Positions 17,626-24,105 of a stretch of 64,000 nucleotides of DNA are shown one piece after another (position 1 is the stretch's first letter; each line of letters starts with the position of its first letter). The position numbers and the translations under genes were made by a program. The DNA is taken from contig NZ_CAKAKE010000001.1 of the NCBI RefSeq assembly GCF_916618915.1, positions 744,001-808,000 on the forward strand. The letters are read 5' to 3'. Origin of the DNA: Stenotrophomonas sp. Marseille-Q4652 (GTDB lineage Bacteria; Pseudomonadota; Gammaproteobacteria; Xanthomonadales; Xanthomonadaceae). A model generated the notes under the pieces. That model saw only the letters and a program-made list of their open reading frames with translations. It was not told the origin of the DNA and did not search any database.

Positions 17626-18750
17626 ATGAGCAAGCGCGATTACTACGAGGTACTGGGCGTTTCCCGTACCGCCAGCGACGAAGAGCTGAAGAAGGCCTAC
17701 CGTCGCAGTGCGATGAAGCACCACCCGGACCGCAACCCGGGTGACGCCGCGGCCGAAGCGGCGTTCAAGGAGTGCAAGGAGGCCTACGAGGTCCTGTCCG
17801 ACGCCAACAAGCGGCGAATGTACGACGCCCACGGCCACGCCGCGTTCGAGCACGGCATGGGCGGCATGGGCGGCGGCGCCGGCGGCCCGGACATGAACGA
17901 CATCTTCGGCGACATCTTCGGCAACATCTTCGGTGGCGGCGGTCCGCGCCAGGCCCGTCGCGGTGCCGACATCGGCTACGTGATGGAGCTGGACCTGGAA
18001 GAGGCCGTTGCCGGCGTCGAACGTCGCATTGAGATCCCGACCCTGGCCGAGTGTGGCGACTGCCACGGCAGCGGCTCGGAGGACGGCAAGGTCGAGACCT
18101 GCAACGTCTGCCATGGCCGCGGCCAGGTCCGCATCCAGCGCGGCATCTTCGCCATGCAGCAGGCCTGCCACAACTGCGGCGGCCGCGGGCAGATCATCGC
18201 CAGGCCGTGCGGTACCTGCCATGGCAATGGCCGCGTGGAAGAAGCGAAGGTGCTGTCAGTCAAGGTCCCGGCCGGTGTGGATACCGGTGACCGCATCCGC
18301 CTGTCGGGCGAGGGCGAGGCCGGTCCGGCCGGCACGCCCCCGGGGGACCTTTACGTGGAAGTGCGGGTGCGCGAGCACGCGATCTTCCAGCGTGACGGCG
18401 ACGACCTGCACTGCGAGGTGCCGATCCGCATTTCGCAGGCGGCGCTGGGCGACACCGTGCGCGTGGCCACCCTGGGCGGCGAGGCGGAAATCCGCATCCC
18501 GGCAGAGACCCAGACCGGCAAGCTGTTCCGCCTGCGTGGCAAGGGCGTGCGTTCGGTGCGCAGCCGCAGCGAGGGCGACCTGTACTGCCGCGTGGTGGTG
18601 GAGACCCCGATCAACCTGACTGCCGAACAGCGCAAGCTGCTGGAGCAGTTCGAGGCGACGTTCACCGGCGAAGGCGCGCGCAAGCATTCGCCCAAGTCGG
18701 CGACCTTCGTCGATGGCATCAAGGGTTTCTGGGAGCGGATGAAGCCCTGA
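17626..18750 (+). CDS. dnaJ: Chaperone protein DnaJ (Hsp40)
   Basis: The 374-residue DnaK co-chaperone has a J domain with HPD ([10 protein letters not shown], near residue 33), a Gly/Phe-rich linker, and a zinc region with four Cys-x-x-Cys repeats ([32 protein letters not shown]). C-terminal substrate-binding domains follow. It is the last gene of the heat-shock cluster and ends before a strong terminator. Confidence 0.99.
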   Translation: MSKRDYYEVLGVSRTASDEELKKAYRRSAMKHHPDRNPGDAAAEAAFKECKEAYEVLSDANKRRMYDAHGHAAFEHGMGGMGGGAGGPDMNDIFGDIFGNIFGGGGPRQARRGADIGYVMELDLEEAVAGVERRIEIPTLAECGDCHGSGSEDGKVETCNVCHGRGQVRIQRGIFAMQQACHNCGGRGQIIARPCGTCHGNGRVEEAKVLSVKVPAGVDTGDRIRLSGEGEAGPAGTPPGDLYVEVRVREHAIFQRDGDDLHCEVPIRISQAALGDTVRVATLGGEAEIRIPAETQTGKLFRLRGKGVRSVRSRSEGDLYCRVVVETPINLTAEQRKLLEQFEATFTGEGARKHSPKSATFVDGIKGFWERMKP

Positions 18751-18778
18751 GGGCCTGGTTCTCCGGAAAGAAGACAAA

Positions 18779-18805
18779 AGCCGCGGCAGTGCCGCGGCTT
18801 TTTTT
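18779..18805 (+). terminator. Terminator after dnaJ
   Basis: A 9-bp stem (18779-18787 with 18791-18799), a three-base loop and a seven-T run follow dnaJ by about 28 bp. The stop codon of the convergent small membrane gene lies inside the T run. Confidence 0.9.
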
Positions 18806-19076
18806 ATCGCTCCAGCCCGGGCTGGGGTAGTCTGTCGGCGATGTCGAAGATCGCCAGTGCGACATGTCCGGACAGAACCATCGCCAGGGTGACCCCGGCC
18901 ATCGTAAGGAGGCCGGACATGGAGGCCGGCACGAGGCCTTCAATGGAGATTGTCCTGCTGAGCGAGAAGTACAGGGCCGCCAGCAGGATCAGCAGCGCGG
19001 TGGCGATCAGGGTCGCCCAGCCCAGCTTGATGAAGATCTTCGCGACCAGTCGGCCGGTACGGTAACGGGTGAGCAT
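18804..19076 (-). CDS. Small inner-membrane protein of unknown function
   Basis: The 90-residue protein has two predicted membrane segments (about residues 18-40, LGWATLIATALLILLAALYF, and 55-75, LTMAGVTLAMVLSGHVALAI). The ATG at 19076 has a good ribosome-binding site (GGAGGAA) 3-5 bp upstream, which favours it over the GTG codon directly before it. The TAA stop is contributed by the A tract opposite the dnaJ terminator. I do not recognise a family. Codon composition and the ribosome-binding site argue that it is real. Confidence 0.65.
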   Translation of the reverse strand: MLTRYRTGRLVAKIFIKLGWATLIATALLILLAALYFSLSRTISIEGLVPASMSGLLTMAGVTLAMVLSGHVALAIFDIADRLPQPGLER

Positions 19077-19185
19077 CACTTCCTCCGGATGGTGGCTGGC
19101 GATTGTGGCAAATCGGGCGACACCGTTCCACGCAACGGCAACCCGGCCGCCGCGGCCCGCAACCTGCCGGCGCTAGAATGCGGCG

Positions 19186-20094
19186 ATGAACAGCCCCACA
19201 GACAGTCACCTGGTCCACGGCCGCCGCGTGCGCCCGCAAGGCCCTTCGCCGGTGGATGTAATCACCGTCCAGTCGCAGCTGGTCTACGGCCACGCCGGCA
19301 ACAGCGCGGCGGTGCCGCCGCTGCGGGCGCTGGGCCTGCGCGTGGCAGAGGTGCCGACCACGCTGCTGAGCAATTCGCCGTTCTATTCGACGATGCGCGG
19401 GCGCATGCTTCCGGCCGACTGGCTGGGCGAGCTGCTGCTGGGCCTGAGCGAGCGCGGCGTGCCGCAGCGCGCACAGGCCGTGGTGTCCGGGTACTTCGGC
19501 ACCGTGGAGAACGGCGAGGTGTTTGCCGACTGGATCGACTCCATCCAGCCGCAGGCGCCACAGCTGGCCTACTGGCTGGACCCGGTCATTGGCGACACCC
19601 ACACCGGTCCTTACGTCGAGCCCGCGCTGGAGACCGTGTTCCGCGAGCGCCTGCTGCCGCGCGCGCATGTGGTCACGCCCAACGCCTTCGAACTGGGGCG
19701 GTTGACCGGTCGCCCGGCGCTGGCCCAGGACGATGCCATCGTTGCCGCCCGCGAACTGCTCGAGCGCGGCCCGCGCTGGGTGATCGCGCACAGTGTCGAG
19801 GGTGGCCCAGGCGAGCTGGTGACGCTGGCCGTCAGCCGCGGCGAGGTATGGCGCTGGAGCTCCGAGCACCTGCCGGTGGACGTGGCCGGCACCGGAGACG
19901 TGCTGCTGTCGCTGGCCTTGGCCTATGTGCTGCGTGGCGAGCCGATGCAGCTTGCCGTGAGCCGGGCGATTGCCGGCGTGCATGCGGCGCTGGAGGCCAC
20001 GCTGGCGGCCGACGTCGAGGAACTGGACGTGCTGTCGGCTGCGCCGGCAGCCCAGCTGCCGCCCGGCCGTTTCCGCGGCCAGCGCCTGGCATGA
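19186..20094 (+). CDS. pdxY: Pyridoxal kinase PdxY
   Basis: PdxY phosphorylates pyridoxal in the vitamin B6 salvage pathway. The 302-residue ribokinase-family protein has VITVQSQLVYGHAGNSAAVP, VVSGYFGTVENGEV, WLDPVIGDTHTG, the lid segment VVTPNAFELGRLTG and the catalytic GTGD (DVAGTGDVLLSLALAYVL) with Asp as base. The N-terminal 20 residues (MNSPTDSHLVHGRRVRPQGP) extend beyond the family core. Its TGA overlaps the next gene's ATG (ATGA at 20091-20094), so pdxY and the prephenate dehydrogenase are translationally coupled. Confidence 0.93.
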   Translation: MNSPTDSHLVHGRRVRPQGPSPVDVITVQSQLVYGHAGNSAAVPPLRALGLRVAEVPTTLLSNSPFYSTMRGRMLPADWLGELLLGLSERGVPQRAQAVVSGYFGTVENGEVFADWIDSIQPQAPQLAYWLDPVIGDTHTGPYVEPALETVFRERLLPRAHVVTPNAFELGRLTGRPALAQDDAIVAARELLERGPRWVIAHSVEGGPGELVTLAVSRGEVWRWSSEHLPVDVAGTGDVLLSLALAYVLRGEPMQLAVSRAIAGVHAALEATLAADVEELDVLSAAPAAQLPPGRFRGQRLA

Positions 20095-21206
20095 CGCCGG
20101 CCCGGCCCGTCGTCGGCATCGTCGGCTCGGCCGGCGGCTATGGCCGCTGGCTGGCCCGCTTCTTCCGCGAGCGGATGCAGCTGGAGGTCCTGGGCCACGA
20201 TCCGGCCGATGCCACGTCCTCCTGCCCCGACGAGGTGCTGGCAAGGGCCGACGTGCTGGTCTTCAGCGTGCCGATCCGCCACACCCCGGCGGTGATCGAA
20301 CGATGGACGACGCTGGCGGCCGGCCGCGAGGCTGGCCAGCTATGGCTGGACATCACCTCGGTGAAGGAAGCGCCGGTCGCGGCAATGCTCGCATCGCGCG
20401 CCGAAGTGGCCGGCCTGCATCCGATGTGCGCACCGCCCAAGGCGCCGACCCTGCGCGGCCGCGCGATGGTGGTCTGCGCCGCGCGCCTGCAGCAGTGGCA
20501 GCCGTGGTTCGACGAACTGTGCCGGTCGCTCGAAGCGCAGTGCGTGGCCAGCAATGCCCGCCACCATGACCAGGTGATGGCGCTGGTGCAGGCGATGGTC
20601 CATGCCGGTGCACTGGCCCAGGCGGGCGTGCTGCGCGACTACGTCCCCGAGCTGGGCCCGCTGGAATCACTGATGCCGTTCCGCTCCACCGGCTTCGAGC
20701 TGGACATGGCGGTGGTGGCGCGCATCCTGGCGCTCAACCCGGCGATCTACGAGGACATCCAGTTCGGCAATCCCTACGTGGCGCCGATGCTGGCGCGCTT
20801 TGCCGATGCGCTGAAGGAACTGCATGGGCTGGTGGTGCAGGGCGACGACGCGGCGCGTGCGTGTTTCCGCGAAGGGTTCCTGGCCGCCAACCGCCGGCTG
20901 CTCGGCGAGTCGTGGGTGGAAGAGGGCAATTACAGCTTCGAGCGACTGGGCTACCTGCTGGCCGACCTGGCCGAGGCCACCGCGCTGAGCATCCATCTGC
21001 CCGATGATCGCCCCGGTGCGCTGCGCGAACTGCTGCAGGTGTTCGAGCAGCACGGGGTCAACCTGGCCTCGATCCATTCCTCGCGCACGCCAGCTGGCGA
21101 GGTGCATTTCCGCATCGGGTTCGAGCCGGGCCTGCCGGCGGACGTACTCGGACACCTCGTGGCCGAGGTCAATGGCCGCGGCATCGGCCGGGTGCTGTCG
21201 CGCTGA
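20091..21206 (+). CDS. tyrA: Prephenate dehydrogenase with C-terminal ACT domain (TyrA-like)
   Basis: It would convert prephenate to 4-hydroxyphenylpyruvate in tyrosine synthesis using NAD(P). The 371-residue protein has an N-terminal Rossmann motif (VGIVGSAGGYGRWLARFF), the VFSVPIRHT segment, the catalytic-region histidine in EVAGLHPMCAPP, and the helical dimer domain. A C-terminal ACT domain (about 300-371) has SIHLPDDRPGALRELLQVFE, which usually senses an aromatic amino acid. There is no chorismate mutase domain, unlike enterobacterial TyrA. The ATG overlaps the pdxY stop by four bases. PLP is the cofactor of the aminotransferase acting on its product, a possible reason for the pairing (inference). 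Confidence 0.9.
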   Translation: MTPARPVVGIVGSAGGYGRWLARFFRERMQLEVLGHDPADATSSCPDEVLARADVLVFSVPIRHTPAVIERWTTLAAGREAGQLWLDITSVKEAPVAAMLASRAEVAGLHPMCAPPKAPTLRGRAMVVCAARLQQWQPWFDELCRSLEAQCVASNARHHDQVMALVQAMVHAGALAQAGVLRDYVPELGPLESLMPFRSTGFELDMAVVARILALNPAIYEDIQFGNPYVAPMLARFADALKELHGLVVQGDDAARACFREGFLAANRRLLGESWVEEGNYSFERLGYLLADLAEATALSIHLPDDRPGALRELLQVFEQHGVNLASIHSSRTPAGEVHFRIGFEPGLPADVLGHLVAEVNGRGIGRVLSR

Positions 21207-21212
21207 GTGCCA

Positions 21213-21260
21213 TTCCATCCACAGCGTGTGTGGATGGAAGGCGCACAAACATGTGGATAA
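21213..21260. other. Hairpin and cluster of DnaA-box-like motifs after tyrA
   Basis: Immediately downstream of tyrA an 11-bp perfect inverted repeat (21213-21223 with 21229-21239) carries two 7-of-9 matches to the DnaA box. A perfect box TGTGGATAA, the complement of TTATCCACA, lies at 21252-21260. The hairpin has no T run. It could serve as transcript end, DnaA-binding cluster or both. There is no AT-rich unwinding element or replication gene, so this is not an origin. Confidence 0.45.
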
Positions 21261-21298
21261 CCGTCGGCAGCCCGCTTGGCGCAAGGCTGTCAAGATGG

Positions 21299-21317
21299 CT
21301 GGTCAAAAATTGACCAG
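21299..21317. other. Short inverted repeat downstream of a small minus-strand gene
   Basis: CTGGTCAA (21299-21306), AAA and TTGACCAG (21310-21317) form a perfect 8-bp dyad. It lies 9 bp beyond the 3' end of the gene at 21326 and may be its terminator hairpin, although there is no T run after it. A regulatory dyad is equally possible. Confidence 0.4.
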
Positions 21318-21325
21318 TGCCCGGA

Positions 21326-21520
21326 TCAGGCTGCCCAAAGCGTCAGCTCGCCGCCAGTGGTGATGAACTGCTGGCCCCTGCGTACCAAGTGCCTTCCATC
21401 GGCCAGCTCGTATCGTGGCGGGTCGTGGTCCTTGCCGTCCTGGCTGGGCTCGCCCTTGAACTCGATGATGACGTAGGTATCGCCATTGTCGGCGACGGCC
21501 GGGAACTGTCGGAACGACAT
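21326..21520 (-). CDS. Small conserved hypothetical protein
   Basis: The 64-residue cytosolic protein (MSFRQFPAVADNGDTYVIIE, then YELADGRHLVRRGQQFITTG) looks like a compact all-beta domain. An AGGAGG ribosome-binding site lies about 7 bp before the ATG. It is preceded on the same strand by nothing else and is separated from the ABC transporter gene end by 75 bp. No function is recognised; the pattern resembles small proteins found as singletons in xanthomonads and pseudomonads. Confidence 0.68.
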   Translation of the reverse strand: MSFRQFPAVADNGDTYVIIEFKGEPSQDGKDHDPPRYELADGRHLVRRGQQFITTGGELTLWAA

Positions 21521-21595
21521 GGTCTGCCTCCTGGGAGACGTGGCCCGCGGGCCGGTAGCCGCGAGCTTGCCGCCGCCTCCGTTAGCGGGCCGTCA

Positions 21596-23362
21596 TCAGT
21601 CGATGAATTGGAGCCGGGCCAGTTCGGCGTACAGGCCGCCTTCGGCCAGCAGCTGTTCGTGCGAGCCTTGCGCGACGATCCTGCCCTGGTCCATGACCAC
21701 GATGCGGTCAGCCTTGAGCACGGTGGCCAGGCGATGGGCGATGACCAGCGTGGTGCGGCCGGCCATCAGCCGTTCCAGTGCCTGCTGCACCGAGCGCTCG
21801 CTCTGCGCGTCGAGCGCGCTGGTGGCTTCGTCCAGCAGCAGGATCGGCGCATCCTTGAGCAGCGCCCGGGCAATGGCGATGCGCTGCTGCTGGCCGCCGG
21901 ACAGGCGCGCGCCGCGTTCGCCCAGGTCGCTGGCACAGCCATCGGGAAGCTGGCGCAGGAAGTCATCGGCCTCGGCGGCGCGGGCAGCGGCTTCAACCTC
22001 GGCGTCGCTGGCGTCCAGTCGGCCATAACGGATGTTGTCCATCGCGCTGGCAGCGAACAGCGCCGGCTGCTGCGGTACCAGCGCGATCTGCCCGCGCAGT
22101 GCGGCCGGGTCGAGCTGGCGCAGGTCGATGCCATCGATGTGGATCGCGCCGTGCTGCGGGTCGTGGAAACGCAGCAGCAGCGACAGCACCGTGCTCTTGC
22201 CCGCGCCCGAGGGGCCGACCAGGGCCACGGTTTCCCCAGGGCGCACGGTGAGTTCGAAGTCCTGCAGGGCCGGACTGTCCGGGCGCTGCGGGTAGTGGAA
22301 TCCGACCTGCTCGAAGTGGATCCCGCCGCGCAACGGTACTGGCAGCGCGACCGGCCTTGCCGGGGCCACCACCGCGGGGGATTCGTGCAGCAGTTCGGAG
22401 ATCCGGCCCATGCCGCCGGCAGCGCGCTGCAGTTCATTCCAGACCTCGGCCAGCGCGCCGATCGAACCGCCGCCGATCAGTGCGTACAGCACGAACTGGC
22501 CGAGGGTGCCGGCGGTCAGCCGCCCGGCGATCACGTCGTGGGCACCGGACCACAGCACGGCGACGATGGCGCCGAACACCAGCACGATGGCCGCGGCGGT
22601 GACCAGCGCCTGGGTACGGATGCGACGACGCGCGGTCGCTACCGAAACGGCCAGGGCCTGTTCGAAGCGGCCGCGCTCGTACGGTTCGCGTGCGTAGGCC
22701 TGCACCGTTCGTACCGCGCCCAGGGTCTCGGCCGCCAGGCTGTTGGCCTCGGCGATACGGTCCTGGCTGGCGCGGGAGATCTTCTGCAGGCGGCGTGCGC
22801 CCAGGATGATCGGCAGCACCGCCAGCGGGATGCCGAGCAGCGCGTAGGCGGCCAGGCGCGGGCTGGTGATGAACAGCATCGCCAGGCTGCCGACCACGGT
22901 CACGCCGCTGCGCAGGGCCACCGACATGGTCGAGCCGATCACGCTGCGCAGCAGTTCGCTGTCGGCGGTCAGTCGCGACACCAGCTCGCCGCTGCGGTTG
23001 CGGTCATGGAAGCCGGCGTCCAGCCCGACCAGGTGCGCGTACAGCCGACCGCGCAGGTCGGCCACGACCTTCTCGCCCAGCAGGGCCACGAAGAAGAACC
23101 GCGCCGCCGTGGCCAGCGCCAGCACTACCGCCACCAGCATCAGCAGGGCGAAGGCGCGGTTGATCTGGCCGCCGCCGGAAAAACCGTGGTCGATCATCTG
23201 CCGCACGGCCATCGGCAGGCTCAGCGTGGCGGCCGAGGACACCGCCAGCGCCGCCAGCCAGGCGGCGAACAGACCACGGTGGCGGCGCACGAACGGCCAC
23301 AGCGTGCCGAGGCTGCCCAGCTTGCGCAGGGATTTTTCCGAAGCCGCGGTCGGCTCAGTCAT
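21596..23362 (-). CDS. ABC exporter, fused permease-ATPase (MsbA/multidrug type)
   Basis: This 588-residue half transporter has six membrane helices in the first 320 residues and an ATPase domain afterwards. The ATPase has Walker A VGPSGAGKSTVLSL near 390, signature RLSGGQQQRIAIARAL, Walker B ILLLDEATSALD and switch His in LVIAHRL. It would work as a homodimer in the inner membrane, exporting a hydrophobic substrate that cannot be named. I start it at 23362 (MTEPTAASEKSL), where it overlaps the end of the IMPACT-family gene by 8 bp. The longer in-frame opening upstream is only the shadow of that gene. Confidence 0.92.
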   Translation of the reverse strand: MTEPTAASEKSLRKLGSLGTLWPFVRRHRGLFAAWLAALAVSSAATLSLPMAVRQMIDHGFSGGGQINRAFALLMLVAVVLALATAARFFFVALLGEKVVADLRGRLYAHLVGLDAGFHDRNRSGELVSRLTADSELLRSVIGSTMSVALRSGVTVVGSLAMLFITSPRLAAYALLGIPLAVLPIILGARRLQKISRASQDRIAEANSLAAETLGAVRTVQAYAREPYERGRFEQALAVSVATARRRIRTQALVTAAAIVLVFGAIVAVLWSGAHDVIAGRLTAGTLGQFVLYALIGGGSIGALAEVWNELQRAAGGMGRISELLHESPAVVAPARPVALPVPLRGGIHFEQVGFHYPQRPDSPALQDFELTVRPGETVALVGPSGAGKSTVLSLLLRFHDPQHGAIHIDGIDLRQLDPAALRGQIALVPQQPALFAASAMDNIRYGRLDASDAEVEAAARAAEADDFLRQLPDGCASDLGERGARLSGGQQQRIAIARALLKDAPILLLDEATSALDAQSERSVQQALERLMAGRTTLVIAHRLATVLKADRIVVMDQGRIVAQGSHEQLLAEGGLYAELARLQFID

Positions 23363-23951
23363 GGGTCTGGGTTTCCGTGAGGCGGGCGCGGTCGCGGGTG
23401 GCATCGCGCAGGCGCTGGCCCAGCGCGGCGACCTGCGCGGCGGGCAGGCGCAGCAGCAGTTCGATGCCGTCGGCGTGGAAGGTCTCGTTGAGCTTCTCGG
23501 CTGAATGCGCCGGCAGCAGGGCGTGGACCACGCCAGTATCGGCGAAGTCGCACCGCAGGTTGATCTCGGCCAGTTCCACCAGCGGCTGGCGCGGAGCGGT
23601 GCGCAGGCATTCGGCCGCGCTGCCGCCATAGGCGCGGACCAGGCCGCCGGCGCCAAGCTTGATCCCGCCAAACCAGCGGGTCACCACCACCACCACGCGG
23701 TCGAAGCCCTGGCCATCAATCGCGGCCAGGATCGGGCGACCGGCGGTGCCGGCGGGCTCGCCATCGTCGCTGGAGCGGTATTCGCTGCCGAAGCGGTAGG
23801 CCCAGCAGTTGTGGGTGGCATCGGCGGCCGAGACGCGCTGGACGAAGGCCAGCGCCTGGGAGGCATCGTCCAGGGGCGCGGCCTGGGCCAGGAAGCGGCT
23901 GTGTTTGACCTCCAGCAGGTGACTGGCGGGCGCGGCGAGGGTGTCAGGCAT
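23355..23951 (-). CDS. yigZ: IMPACT/YigZ family protein
   Basis: The 198-residue protein has the family's hallmark HNCWAYRFGSEYRSSDDGEP-type segment, followed by AGTAGRPIL and VVVVTRWFGGIKLGAGGLVR. A C-terminal EF-G-domain-IV-like region follows. Members are linked to translational regulation, but the bacterial role is undefined. The start is taken at MPDTLAAPASHLLEV (23951), because the longer upstream opening runs antisense to the diguanylate cyclase gene. It overlaps the ABC exporter start by 8 bp. The intergenic space to the GGDEF-EAL gene (24106) is 154 bp and divergent. Confidence 0.93.
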   Translation of the reverse strand: MPDTLAAPASHLLEVKHSRFLAQAAPLDDASQALAFVQRVSAADATHNCWAYRFGSEYRSSDDGEPAGTAGRPILAAIDGQGFDRVVVVVTRWFGGIKLGAGGLVRAYGGSAAECLRTAPRQPLVELAEINLRCDFADTGVVHALLPAHSAEKLNETFHADGIELLLRLPAAQVAALGQRLRDATRDRARLTETQTHD

Positions 23952-24105
23952 CAGCGTTATTCTAGTAGCTGGCGCCGGCAGTGTCCGTGGTCTACCCGGG
24001 TCGCGCCGGGTCGTTACCTCCTGCATGCTGCGCCGGCTGCATCCGGACGTTATGCTGGCCCGCGGGGGAGGTGACCGGTGTCCGGCACCATTGCAGGAAA
24101 CCGGA

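Noticed and set aside
15453..17633. A 726-codon minus-strand open frame opposite dnaK
   Set aside because: It is the antisense shadow of a certain dnaK gene; high-GC codon bias leaves the opposite frame free of stops and its translation is low complexity.
18864..20090. A long upstream extension of the prephenate dehydrogenase frame
   Set aside because: It runs through pdxY in another frame. The ATG overlapping the pdxY stop is the sensible start.
21252..21260. A replication origin around the perfect DnaA box
   Set aside because: No AT-rich unwinding region, no dnaA/dnaN/parAB genes and few boxes.
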